A stretch of 64,000 nucleotides of DNA from Cryptomeria japonica (lineage: Eukaryota; Streptophyta; Pinopsida; Cupressales; Cupressaceae), in NCBI RefSeq assembly GCF_030272615.1, contig NC_081414.1:811063069-811127068 (forward strand), read 5' to 3'. Both the position numbers and the translations under genes were made by a program. Shown one piece after another: positions 1-11,411 of this stretch (its first letter is position 1; each line of letters begins with the position of its first letter). The notes below the pieces were generated by a model that made no database searches, was not told where the DNA came from, and saw only the letters and a program-made list of their open reading frames with translations.

Positions 1-904
1 AATTTAAATTATTAAAATTTTACAATTAAAAAAGTTAAATTATATTAGATAATATTATAGTATATTATATTGTATTACATTGTATAATTATATTATAAAT
101 TATTATAATATAATGTTATATAATAATATTATATATTATTATATAATTTAATATAATATTATATTACTACTTGATGAGTTGAATTTTAAGGGCTTCTGTG
201 GATAAAATAAAGATTTGAATCTGTATGTTGGAAACATATAAAGCCTGTAGTCTGAAATATGTTTCTACAGCAATAGAAAAGATATGTATAATTTCTTGGT
301 GCTAGTTATTTTTGCTGGCTTCAGATTTTGATAGCATCATATAATGAAATAAATATGGTTAGCATTGTTTAAATGATTAACCTATCTTGTTTATGATTTA
401 TAAGGATCCATACTTTTAATCAGATGTCAAAACGTTTTCCATACAAGGAAATGGAACAGCAACATCGGTATTATTAAACCCCATAGTAATTTTTTGAACA
501 TTAAACTATCCCTTATGAGCAAGAAAATGCTTCAAATTAAATAGATCTGTTTGTTTAGTTTTTATAAACCTCTAAATCTTCTTGTTGAAAAGCATTCATC
601 CGTTATTACTGAATATTTTTCATTCATTTACAATGATATTCGATGGTTGTGGGGAATCAATAGTAGGAAAACTATTATGCTTTGTGGACCAGTGAGGTAT
701 GAATAGTGCATAAATTGTAAATTTGCACCATAATGTTTTTCACAAAGAAAATAAGTTTGGATTTATTCACTACTAAGCTATATCAGTTTGTTTGAAGGGT
801 TCATGCGGTGTTTGGGAGGCTCAACAGGAACGCTTTTTAACACATGGTAAACGTTGATGTTTTTTAAATGAAAAATACAATGTTTTAATTAATCACAATG
901 CGTG
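1..904. other. AT-rich DNA, no gene seen
   Basis: The first ~170 bases are almost pure A/T, built of TATTA/ATAAT words. The rest is ordinary AT-rich intergenic sequence with stops in all frames. I see no motif of a gene or element. Confidence 0.6.
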
Positions 905-1070
905 GTTAAAAACGTGATCAGGTGGTGGCAGAGTAATATGTAGAAGCCCTTATAGCAGTGATAACCCAGGTTCAAATCCTGGTGAGCTTCCATACACTTA
1001 GCTCTATGACAATGTCATGAGATAGGTGCATTATGCCAAACAAAGTAAAGGGATACATAAGGGTTTTTTT
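905..1070 (+). mobile_element. Possible tRNA-derived SINE remnant
   Basis: A pol III A-box-like word TGGCAGAGTAA (926-936) is followed by a B-box-like GGTTCAAATCC (969-979). The B box lies in a perfect T-arm-like stem, CCAGG (966-970) with CCTGG (978-982). The 7-base acceptor strands do not pair (bases 919-925 against those after 982), so this is not a working tRNA. About 85 unrelated bases follow and end in a T8 run near 1063-1070, as expected of a short SINE body. Both ends are guesses. Confidence 0.4.
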
Positions 1071-1679
1071 TCAATGAAATATTAGTCAGGGGAGAAGAAA
1101 GTGTTGTCAATTTTGCTTTTTGAAGATTAGAAATAAGTTAGGGTTTTCTTTGTATTTGCTTATTTAAAAATAATATTGTTCAATAAAGAATAATGTTCAA
1201 TTCTAACAAAGCATGAGGCATGTGTGAGCATGAGTTGATAACAAAATAACAAAGATCAAATAAATGAAAAGGGAGAAAGTCATGGCAATGTAATTTTTAT
1301 AATATGTTTGAAAATATTGTTTTTTTTAAGTAAAGCAGAGCCAAGTCTATATATTCATTTTGAAAAGATTACAGTATATATATCCATAATTCAAAATGGA
1401 TCATAAACCTAAGATATACGTTTGAAATCATTCCTTGGATTTACTGTAAGGGAATCTAATTTCAAAGCAATGCATTGAACCCTATACATTTTCTTTATCC
1501 ATTCCAAAAAACCTTCATAGTTTATGGCAACGAAGATAAAAAATTAACATTCAAAAATAAGTTTAGGTTTAGTAGAGATTATCTAAAATATTCTAAAGAC
1601 AAAAAAAATTAGAAACCAGCAGCCAACTAAAGGCTTAGCAATGTTGTCAACATAAACCAACAGAATTAAACCTATCTTT
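1071..1679. other. No feature recognised
   Basis: AT-rich sequence with short poly-T and poly-A runs and no reading frame of interest. Confidence 0.5.
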
Positions 1680-2312
1680 TTAATTATCATCATGTGGCTC
1701 GACAAGGAGATTTGGGGCTCTGCCTCTTCCAAGGCCTCTGCACGGAGGTTGTCCTCGACCATGACCAGAACCGCGACCCACACCTCTGTCACCACCTCTC
1801 CTACCCTGTTCAGCATGGGGTTCCTCTTCTTCTGCTTTTGGTGGCATAATTCCATTCATCCTTGCGAATTCATGGAGTTCATCCTCCCTGCCGAAATCTT
1901 CTGGATTCTCACCAAGGAAATGCCATTTGAGGTATCTGAGCCCCATACCTGCAAATGCTCTGTGATGGTCCAAGTCCTTTCCTTTAAGGTCTAGCAGAAA
2001 GGGACAATATTTAATGAGTTCCCCAGGAACGTTGAACAAAATTCTATCACCCGGTCGAGGAGCTCCTGAATCATGGCACACTTTGTTGAGGATTTCTTTC
2101 AATTCTAGCAAGATTTCATCTAGGAATAGGTTCTTTGTGAGTATCCAAATTACTTGTTTGGCTAGCTTCAAATCTAATAGAGAGGAAACGAATCTAGATG
2201 ATATGCTTGTGTTGTCTCGAGGGTATTCCTCCCTTCTCAAATGCCTATTTCCCAGAATCATCTTTACTGCCAGGATGATCATTGGTTTTGGATGAAGCAA
2301 TAGCTGCTTCAA
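1680..2312 (-). pseudogene. Unrecognised frame with Gly/Arg-rich C-terminus
   Basis: The minus strand keeps about 210 codons open in DNA clearly GC-richer than its surroundings. The middle reads like real protein (for example APRPGDRILFNVPGEL and DHHRAFAGMGLRYLKWHFL). The last ~45 residues switch to an acidic patch (AEEEE) and then a GR/RGG-like tail (GRGSGHGRG) of the kind found in RNA-binding proteins. The frame opens at a non-ATG codon; the first ATG is about ten codons in. A second frame looks coding near 2240-2310 (words such as AAIASSKTNDH), which suggests an upstream frameshift. I do not recognise the family. It could be a retro-copied host exon or part of a mobile element; the LINE A remnant lies beside it on the same strand. 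Confidence 0.35.
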
Positions 2313-2972
2313 TCTTAAGTCTGTTATATTTCTAAAAGAGACTTGTCACGTGGAAGCCGAGAGGAAAATGGGAGTGTCTATACCAAAGAACGAGACTGGC
2401 CTTGAATAGATGCTCATAATAAACCCATATGGCTCCTCACCAGACATGGCTGATGATTTCTTTAACACCGATCTTGAGAAGGGTATGGAGCAGATTGATC
2501 TTTAATGAGATCACTTGCATATTAGGGAAGGATAAAAGCTTTCAAAGAAAGCGAAGTAGAACCTAGGTGACACTTTCTTTAACGCACATGAATGAGGAGT
2601 TGCTTGCATTAAATTCGCCTACAAATCTCCCTAAATCTAAAATGATGTCTATCTTATGGACAACGCATGCCTTGAACTAAAAAAGACGGCTACCGCTAGC
2701 TGGCTTTTCGGGAGATGAAAAAGGTGATGTTGTTTTGAAAGAGCAAATTAAGTGACGTCACTACTATCAGGTCCTCTTTATTGCCGAAGAAGGTCAAGAT
2801 TTGAATTAAAAAAGTAACCATTCCCCCAGCTTAAGCGCCATGGATTGAATTTGAAAATTAATTAAGGAAGAGGATCTGCTAGACCTTTTCATTTTCTTTG
2901 ATAGTCCTTCCTTGCACTCATCAAACCAGAGGGAATCCTTGCTACATAATTAATCTGTCATAGTTATTCTTG
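2313..2972. other. Probable LINE A 3' region, no gene
   Basis: This stretch lies just downstream, in minus orientation, of the LINE A RNase H. No frame or repeat motif is recognisable; at least part is probably the LINE 3' untranslated region, but no poly-A tail or target duplication is visible to fix the end. Confidence 0.35.
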
Positions 2973-5605
2973 CTAACTGCCTCCCTGTTCCCACCAATGA
3001 TTATAAGTGCCTTCTGCTGTAGCTTTTGAGAGGGCATCTGCCTCTATGTTCGCTTCTCTAAAAATATGTTTTGCCTCATATTTCTCTAGCTTTGCCAAGT
3101 TTTCTGATATACTATCTAAAATTACCTGTAGCTGCCAGTTTGGGGTATTTTGCCTTTTGATTGCGTTGATTTCTATCTCTGTGTCTCCCTCCATGGTAAT
3201 GTTTCTTAATCCATAATTAATGCAATCCATTAATCCTAGCTGCAGGGCTTTAAATTATGCTATATTGTTAGTGTCCGGTGGCATTGGCTTAACCATTTTC
3301 CCTATGATTGACCCTGAGTGGTCTCTAATCACATATCCTATGCCTGAAGGGCCTAGGTTTCCTTTGGAAGCACCATCAAAATTCAATTTTAACCATCCCA
3401 GCTTAGGAGGGGTCCAAATAGCTTCCTTTCTAGACTTGGATTTTTGTCCAAAAGAGGAAGGAATCTCTATGCCCTACCAATTTTTCTTTATACTTTCATC
3501 CCAAGAAGAGAAAACTTTGGACAATTCTATTGAGAAAGCTAATTTGCATTTTACTGTTTGCACAATTGACGTTTCTATTGAGTTTAGGATTGATTCAAAC
3601 CTTCTAGCTTATTATCAAAAAGCCTTCGATTCTTTTCTTTCCAAATTTCCCAAACAAGGCAAAACACAGACACTTCCAAAATATGGCTCAAAGTGCTTTC
3701 CTTCAAAGGGAGAGGCCATCATTGAAAAAGAGAAATTATGTCATTAGGCAGAGCTAAAATCCACCTCAATTTTGCACAAAGCCATTGGAGGCATTTTGAT
3801 GCAAAGGAGAAATTCAAGAGGAGGTGATCAACTGTCTCTGCATGGGCTTTACACATAATGGACCTAGAGGGTCCTTCATATCCCATTTTAGTGAACCTTT
3901 CTATGGTTAAAATTATTTTTTGGAAAGCTAGCCATGCAAAAATCCCACTGCTCCAAATAGCTTAATTCGAATGTCCTATTCATCTTGATTTGGAGCACTA
4001 ACTAAAACTCTATAACCATCTTTAGGATTATACTGCCCTATTTTGGAGGAAGCCCAAATTAAAAAATCTTTCCCTCTTCTAGAGTTGATGTTTCTTTCTT
4101 TTAACAAGTCTAAAAGTTGTTATAATTCTATCCCTGGAATAGGCAATCCATCCATAGACTTCCACCTCCATCTTTGCATATTCAAAGTCCTTTCCACCAC
4201 TATATAGCCATTGACTTGGGATCCCCAGTGTTGCTTAAACGAGTGCTTTGTTATTGGAATGTTGTGAGAATTTGCAATGCTTGGATATCCTCCCCATGAG
4301 TCATCCCAAAAAAGGCTAGAGGTTCCATCATGAATATCCCAAGAGATGGAATCTGAAATCAGATTTCTGCAGGAGATAATGAAGTTTCAATTTCTAGATC
4401 CCTTCAAATGATTGTTTTCTCTAGGAAGATTATGAGGATCCTTATTTGGTAGATATTTAGTTGCCAGCATCCTAACCCATGTTACATTAGAATTTTTTAG
4501 AAACTTCCAAGCTAGTTTTGCCCCAAGGGCTTTGTTTTTCAATTTTATATCTTTAATTCCTAAACCCCCTATTGTCTTAGGTTTGATTATTTTATCGCAT
4601 ACGATTAAGGCAATTTTATGCTTTTCTTCAGTGTTTTGCCAAAAACAAATTCTCATCTTCTTGATTATGGAAGAATTTGCACTAGCTGTTAGAGACAAGA
4701 TGGATAATAAGTAGATAGGTAGGGCCAAAATCACTACTTGAAGCATAACTAGCCTACCAGTCCATGAAAGCCACTACCCCTTCAAGGAGTTTGTGTTATA
4801 CTCCATCTTTTTCTTTAGAGGATCCCAGAGTTTATTGTTCCTTAGTCCTCTATCAATTGGAATTCCCAGATGTATACATGAAAGGGTCCCTGCTCTGCAT
4901 TTGAGGATTCTTAGGATCTTAGCCTGTAAGAGGTTTGGAGTGGAAAAAAAAATTCTTTGGATTTCTCTTTGTTACTTATTTGTCCTGAGGCCCTTCCAAA
5001 GGATTCTAATAGAAGGTTTAATTGAGTTTCTTCCTTGACTTTTGTTGCACCCAACAATAGATTATCATTAGGAATTTGTTGATGTGTGACAACAAAATTT
5101 GTGGTTACTTTGAGTCCCTCTAGAAGGTTATTTGATTGTCTTGATTTTATAGCCCTCCCTAAAGCTTCCCCCTTTATGATGTAGAGGAATGGAGATATAA
5201 GATCTCCTTGCCGAATGCCCCTTGAAGAGGAGAAGAAGCCTGTTGGCTTTCTATTTATTAGAATTGAAAATTTTGGTCTAGAAATGTTCATAGACCTAGT
5301 TGATCCATTGTTTGGCAAAACCAAAGGCTTGTATAATTTTACAAAGGAATCGCCAATCTACATTATCATAAGCTTTTGAAATATCTAAATTAATTATTAT
5401 ACATAGTCTATTGATTCTTTGTAGAGTGTGGAGGGCTTCTTGTGCCACAATGACCCCATCAAGAATTGAACGGCCGGGAACAAAACTAGTCTATTCTTTT
5501 GATATAATGTTGTCCATAAGAGGCTTCATTCTATTTGTCATGACTTTTGAAAGGATTTTGTAAGTTGTGGTGCATAGAGAGATGGGTCTATAATCTCTTA
5601 GGTTT
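2973..5605 (-). pseudogene. LINE A ORF2 remnant: RT, zinc finger, RNase H
   Basis: Decayed reverse transcriptase of a plant L1-type non-LTR retrotransposon, read right to left. RT motifs: YRPISLCTTTYKILSKVM (near 5550), NLDISKAYDNVDW (near 5370), RGIRQGDLISPFLY (near 5220) and, at the catalytic site, IPNDNLLLG where FADD is expected, so the enzyme is dead. The thumb region follows (LPIYLLSILSL, IGGLGIKDIKLKNKALGAKL, 4387-4746). Near 3850 is a zf-RVT-like CKAHAETVDHLL. The plant RNase H spans ~3440-2973 (LNFDGASKGNLGPSG, MEGDTE, ANIEADALSK), with a stop where the catalytic Glu of NNIAE should be. Endonuclease and ORF1 are absent, so the copy is 5'-truncated at about 5605 against the copia remnant. 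Protein wording is close to LINE B at 36.4 kb. Confidence 0.85.
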
Positions 5606-7926
5606 GACCTACATATGCATTCTCATGTTCATTGGAATTAGATTTAGAAGTATTAGAAATGATATCAGAATGACTAAATGTATCATCAAACCAAACACTC
5701 CTTTTACTGAAGATTGTTTCTATTAAAAGATTTAGTAATCTGTATCCCTTGACGTTATCTGGATATCCAAAAAAGATGCATTTTTTTCTTTGAGGCTCCA
5801 AACCCTTCCTCTTTTCTATAGAAATGCGAGCACATGTATGTGATCCAAAGATGTGAAAATGTGTGACTTCTGCTTGCATGCCTTTTCATGGTTCAAAAGG
5901 GGTTTTGCTTGTAACAAATTTGTGAGAAGACCTATTTTGTATGTATGAAGCATAGTTGATTGGTTCAGACTACAATTTGGAAACAAGAGATCTTGCATTT
6001 AACATGCCATTTTCCATCATTTTCAAAGATTGATTATTTCTCTCAGCCAACCCATTTTATTATGCAATGTAAGGAACTGTGTTCTACAACAACTGTATTC
6101 CATCTTCATCACAAATATGTTGAGCATCATTGTTGAAATACTTTGCCCCATTATCTATGTAGAGGATCTTGATCATTTTCCTAGACTACTTCTCTATATA
6201 GGCTTTGAAAAACTTGAAAGTATCAAACCCTTCAGACTTGAATTTGACAAAATACACCCATGTGAATCGCATGCAATCATCAGTGAATGTAAGAACATAA
6301 TTGGATTTTATCATAAAAGGTTTTGAAAATAGACTCATTAGATCATTGTGAACAAGATCTAAAGGAGAAGAAGCTCTCCATATATTTCCCTTCTAAAACT
6401 TTTTTAGAGGATACTTTCCAAGAGTACAACCCTCACAAACTCATCAGAAAACTCTATGAAAAGCAATCCTTTTACCATCCACCATTTGCTAAGTTGTTAC
6501 ATGAATCTAAAGTTTAAATGACCATATCTTTCATTCAAAAATCTGCTTTCATTATTTGCACGTGTTAGTAGTAAAGTAGAATTCAAGATTTAGCAACAAA
6601 GTATAAAAAAGTATATAATTGAGATTGACGATATGCCTCACCAAGAACATTTTTGGAGTTGTCTTCCATGTCAAATATGCTCACTGAATTTGGAGTGAAT
6701 TGAACTCTCATTCTAGTAATAGTATGTTTCATTTGATATACAAAGAGAAATTGACAAAAAGCTTTGGAATGTATAGAACATTCTGAGAATTGCCAATACC
6801 AAGCTCTACCCTTCCTTGTCTAGTTGCCTATACTGAAGAGTTATCTCCCATAAGAATAGGAGGACCTTCATATGGTTTTAAAGATGAAAGAGATTTTTTC
6901 TAGTTGTCATATGGTGTGAAGCTCTAAAGTGTATGATCCATGCATCTAGAGAAGAATGAATAGAAATTGATGCATATGTATTACCTTTTGTTTCTGGTAC
7001 TTTTTCTTCCTGCTTCTTCTTGCAGACACCTTTTGATATAAAGGTACCGAGATTATTTTGTTGAAGAGTCTTCACTATGAGATCAATGGTCTTCTACATG
7101 CATGATGATTTTTGATGGTAACCATAGTTGCAATAATTACACATTGACTTTCCCATTTTGTCTTTCTTTTCCTTCAAGCAATAAAATTTATTTCAAGGTT
7201 TGAGATTGGTTCCCTTTCTAAGATCTATGTCCTTTTTCTCTTTTCCTTTAGATTTCTAATTGGATTTTGAAATATTCTTCCCACTTGCATACACAACAAG
7301 TGCATGAGCTTTGGAATTTTTCAATGTACTTATCTTTATGAGCTTATCCTACTCAAGTATCAGAGAGTCAATAGAAGCATCGAGTGTGGGCCTATTCCAA
7401 GTTTCTCTAGTTGTAAGCATAATTATGTCAAAATTTGAGACACATACAACAAATTTTGGACCCAATTTTAATAGAATAGAAAGAATTAATTTCTTTCCTT
7501 CTGTGGATTTGTCAATTTTGTATCCTTTCAGCTGGAGTAATAAAACTTGAAACTTTGTGAAGTTTTAACAAAATAGAAAGAATTAATTTCTTTCCTTCTA
7601 TGGATTTTTTGATTTTGCATCCTTTCAGCTGGAGTAATAAAGCTTGAAACTTTGAGAAGAAGTCTTCAATATCTTCAAAACTTCTCAAATTTAATAAATT
7701 CAGCTTATTTTCTAGAATGTGATGTTGTATCTCATCTCGCTTTCCAAAAGAGTCTCCAACATAGTCCAAACATGGTTTGGAGTTGTGCATTCTTCCACAT
7801 GACATTTTTTTTTTGGAGACATGGATAAGCATGAAGAACATAAGCCTTATCGATCCAGTTGAAATATTTGAATTTTTCAAACACAGAATTAGGTTCAACC
7901 TCTATATCCATGACTATTTGATACAA
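5606..7926 (-). pseudogene. Ty1/copia gag-protease-integrase remnant
   Basis: Minus-strand copia polyprotein pieces. Gag (7926-7520) contains LLNLRSFEDIEDFFSKFQA of the UBN2-type gag. Protease is near 6950, where the expected DSGASHHM reads HFRASHHM, so the catalytic Asp is gone. Integrase runs from about 6650 to 5606: zinc-site tail CEGCTLGKYP, then HNDL and DNGAKYFNN for the catalytic Asp positions, NGLAERNNQSL for the Glu region, and IFGSHTCARI...GYPDNVKGYRLLN at the C-terminal end. Stops and frameshifts are frequent. Reverse transcriptase and RNase H are missing: the frame ends at about 5606 where LINE A begins. No LTR or clear primer site was found at the 5' side. Confidence 0.82.
7478..7671 (-). 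repeat. 97-bp tandem duplication in copia gag
   Basis: The word AGAAAGAATTAATTTC recurs at 7478 and 7575, and the following ~80 bases match with a few substitutions, giving two adjacent 97-bp units inside the copia gag remnant. Since 97 is not a multiple of three, the duplication itself shifts the gag frame. Confidence 0.85.
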
Positions 7927-7959
7927 GCCTCCACTTTTGAGTTGAAGCAGAATATTTGA

Positions 7960-8346
7960 CTTTCATTCAAAATGGTTGTATGGCGTGAGAATATAAAAGA
8001 CTTAAAATTCAAGAAGAAGAATGAAGATAGTAAGATCTAGTTGGAAAAAAAGAAGAGAACTTATAGATTAATAGAAGAAAATTCAAGAAGAAGAATGAAA
8101 ATTATATCATTAATTTGCAAACGAATTACAAAGTATATAAAGCCTCCATCAAGAAAAAAATAGAGGGAAAGGAAGGGCCTTTTAGGCAACAACAAATCCT
8201 TTGTTAGCTTACCATAAAACTGAGCAACAACAGATTTCAAATCACAGGAATAAAGCGTGGGATAAACATCCTTAAAGGATATATAGAGAAGATCCATAAA
8301 GAAAGGAATATGTTGTGTTTGAAGATTACCCTAACAAGTGAGAGCA
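7960..8346. other. Non-coding, possibly copia 5' region
   Basis: Lies upstream of the copia gag on the minus strand. TTCAAGAAGAAGAATGAA appears twice (about 8010 and 8081). No terminal TG/CA pair or clean tRNA primer site could be placed, so I do not call an LTR. Confidence 0.35.
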
Positions 8347-9150
8347 TCAATCATCTTGGTCATATTTAGTAGAATGGATACATCGACATCGATAATATAT
8401 TTTCCAATGTGTTTCAAATTATGATATTATTTTTAAAAATTGAGTATATAATTTTTGAATCAAACTCATTTATCCAATAGTAATAAAAATCTGATCCCAA
8501 ATTGTTGAATTTAATGGACATCTTAGAGTTTCATGAATCCATTCACAAAGAAAACTACACAGAAATAAACATGGAATTAATTTTGCTCAAAGAAATAAAC
8601 ATAACATACTTTCAATTTGTTCATAGAGATACGAGGAAGAAGCAGCATCTTGGAGAGTACCCATGATGGCAATCAAGACAGAGCTCCAATAACAAAAACT
8701 AATAAGAACATGCCCATGTATGTTTCTAATTAGAAACTAAACTATCATAGCCTGTCATAAAATAGCAAATTCAAACATTTCATCAACACCCATTACACTG
8801 AAGCATCTTAAAACCTTACATAGTGAGGAAAACGGAACTCGTCAAGCGACATGAAAACTAGAGAGAAAGAAACATGATATTACTTCATCATTTTGAACAC
8901 ATCTACGGGCAAGAAACAACATCTTGAAGACATATGATGGCGGCAGTTAAGACAGAGCTTAAGCTACCCACAAACTCCTGTTGGGACAACCCATCAACTG
9001 GATTGAGCTCAAAAGACCATTTGACAAAACGCTTCTCCTCATCCATTCCTCCTATCACTTACCATCAAATCCCTTAACGTTGGTGTCGATAATAGTATAA
9101 CTATAATAATGGTTAGTGCAGTCCAAGGATGTGAGTTTTTCTTTGGCCCA
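8347..9150. repeat. Diverged duplicate of 35402-36178
   Basis: About 800 bp align by eye with 35402-36178 through many long shared words (for example ATCTGATCCCAAATTGTTGA and ATCATAGCCTGTCATAAAAT) with scattered substitutions and small indels. The block holds the 3' half of the LFS-like pseudogene plus its downstream flank. Within it the gene's 3' end occurs twice: near 8940-8985 and again near 8640-8690 (both read as ..SVL.A.I.. followed by LQD on the minus strand). Confidence 0.85.
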
Positions 9151-9329
9151 AGCAATTTGGCCTGGTGAGGAGTGAGAAGGAAAAGAAACGTTCCCTCCGC
9201 TCTTTCACAAATCAGCAAGGTAGGCTGCCACTTTTTCAATCCACAGCAGTCGTTGAGAATCTCCCACACGCGTTGTAATGAAGCAGTCACAGGAACTTCT
9301 ATGGAAGCCCATCATTTAGGGTTCTCCAT
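8907..9329 (-). pseudogene. LFS-like / Bet v 1-fold (SRPBCC) protein pseudogene
   Basis: Minus strand, ATG at 9329. The N-terminal part reads TASLQRVWEILNDCCGLKKW..., matching plant lachrymatory-factor-synthase-like proteins (START/Bet v 1 helix-grip fold, small hydrophobic-ligand binders). In another frame come WAKEKLTSLDCTNHYYSY TIIDTNVKGFDG and then VKWSFELNPVDGLSQQEFV, the hallmark C-terminal block of this family. Lesions: codon 6 is TGA where the family has Trp; a frameshift or deletion around 9165 joins two frames and shortens the middle; TAA/TGA-type stops occur around 9050. At about 140 residues it is slightly shorter than the usual ~150-160. A TATA-like element lies just upstream. 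Function in this family varies and the original ligand cannot be told from sequence. Confidence 0.75.
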
Positions 9330-9374
9330 TTTTGCATATAGCAGAAGATTTCGAATGGTCAGAGGTAAGGAAGA

Positions 9375-9384
9375 GATATAAATA
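9375..9384 (-). promoter_or_regulatory. TATA-like box of the LFS-like pseudogene
   Basis: The minus strand reads TATTTATATC about 45 bases upstream of the ATG at 9329, a plausible core promoter position. Confidence 0.4.
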
Positions 9385-9435
9385 GAAAACGGGAGGATGA
9401 AACAATCTAGCCGAAGGAAATTGTATGGCTGGAGC

Positions 9436-9530
9436 AGGCGGCCATGATAATTCTAGGGAGTGCCTTATTTTAATTCTTATGCCAATGCAAATAGTTCCTG
9501 GCGTAGGCAGCCATGATAATTCTAGGGAGT
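9436..9530 (+). repeat. 26-base direct repeat, 69-bp spacing
   Basis: A 26-base word beginning AGGCGGCCATGATAATTC occurs at 9436-9461 and again with one mismatch at 9505-9530, upstream of the LFS-like pseudogene. Confidence 0.8.
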
Positions 9531-10021
9531 TTATTATTTAAATTCTATGTTTTTTTTGAATTGTAAGGTCATATTTTCATGAGCATAAATACGATTGTAT
9601 TTTTCCCTTACGAATCACAATCACGGCATGCCATCTGTTAAACAAAATCATAAAAATGATAAATGAAAAATAAATTGTTACGTTATATTTTTTAATCCTT
9701 CCATTCGATGCAAACTTTCTTCCACAAGATAACAATTTTGTAAGCAAACTCTAAGAATTAAGATTATGTCCAAATTGAAAGAAGAAGAAACAATATTGTA
9801 ATCCATTAAATTTAAAGTTATTCATATTCATATTTTTAAATGTCAATCATTTCATTATATATAATAGACTTCAATTTTTAAGATTTTTAAGATTTCAAAA
9901 AGTTTAACAAACAATATGATATAAATTTAGTTTGCAATTAGAAAGTGATTTTATTTATAATTTTTTATTTTTCTTGATAAAAGTGGATGAAACACTAAAA
10001 TTATATTAAATCTTTATATTT
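9531..10021. repeat. Upstream flank shared with 17085-17300 and 36179-36366
   Basis: From about 9710 the sequence shares ordered short blocks with the two other regions: CTTTCTTCCACAAGA (also at 17091), AAGAATTAAGATTATGTCCAAATT, TTTTAAATGTCAATCATTTCATTATAT, and a run ending AAAAAGTTTAACAA. Divergence is high. No gene is present. Confidence 0.6.
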
Positions 10022-11411
10022 TTTATTTTACATGGTGTCTGGTTCAAGGCGCACTTAACCAATAAGAAAACCCTTCAGTATTGCTCAAGAGAACATAAGC
10101 CTATCTACCCATTACAAAGGCCCATAGGCGTCCAAAATAAAACCCCCAACTTACATATCCAACCACATTAAATATAAAGGAAGTTGTGAGAGCTAGTCTA
10201 AAAGAGAACATCCCAAAATGGAGTCAACGATGTCCAAGCATAATCAGTGTCCTCACCCTGATAGCCGATCTGCCTATAGACCACATGAGTCCAAAGCTCT
10301 GAAGAGAAAAAAATACATAGCCAGAAGGGAACCAAGAATAAGCAATCCTGCCAGCACAAAAATGTTGAGCAAACATATGCCCATCCAGATAAGAAGCAGA
10401 GAAGGATGGTGAAAACCCTCAGGAAGCAGGATGAGACTAATCCAAAGAATAGTCCACAACAAAAGCCACAAAAGTAACATCAGGATAAGAAACCATTTGC
10501 ACCACCATATTAATTGCTCTTTCCAATTCCTTAGAAAAAGCCACCATCCACCAACTTTGGCAAGAGCTCTCCATAGAAAACAAAGCATTTTGTGTTAGAA
10601 AGAAAAAATACAAAGAAATAATAAATACCATATCTGTACACTATCCAAAATATAACAGAGAGAAGGATAACCAAGTCATAATTATCAGACCATCATAAGA
10701 GAAACCAATGAGAAAGAAGCTACTCACCCAATGATGACATTACCTCATATCTCACAACAACCCCAATCATTAAAACAACCCTAAAAAAGTAGAACAAACA
10801 CGATGTGAAATGATTCCAAAAGAAGGACCAATTCTTGCCATTATGATATGAAATCCCATAGCAAAGGCATCCACTTCCGTCCATAAAGAAACATGATTAC
10901 CAATAAAGCAGCGGATCTAACAAATATAACTTAACAAACCCCTACCTAGCTAATGATTAGCATGAAATGAGTGGAGATGAATAAAGGCTAGTACCAAAAG
11001 AGTCCCCAAGATATCAAATGGAAACCGAGATAACCATCAACAAAGATATCCACAATAACCAAGCACGCAGCCACATAGGACAAACATATAGAAAAACAAA
11101 AAGCCCATTCAATACCAAAACTACCAGCTGAACATAAGTTGCCCCTACATCATTCCTACTTAATGAGGAGCTACTACCAAATATAGCTACAACAGAGATG
11201 TTGCCATAAGGAAGGACAACATCCCCCCTATAGCAATATAGGGAAGTGAAAAACCACACAAAGCAAGGAGATGAGAGAGGACAATAGCATAAGGGAAACT
11301 CAATCCAATAGGAGAAGCCACAACAATCTCTCTACTCCATGAGGAAATTCTACCAGGAAATGTTAGCAACAAAGATATTGGCCCGAAGACCAACACCTTC
11401 ACTTCAAGCAT

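Noticed and set aside
919-990. Functional tRNA gene
   Set aside because: T-arm is good but the acceptor strands do not pair.
7905-7930. TTGATACAAGC as copia primer site
   Set aside because: Too many differences from TGGTATCAGAGC, and it lies inside the gag N-terminal reading.
10274-10588. 104-codon Leu/Trp-rich minus-strand frame
   Set aside because: Lies in the LINE C 3' region and overlaps other random frames; composition effect.
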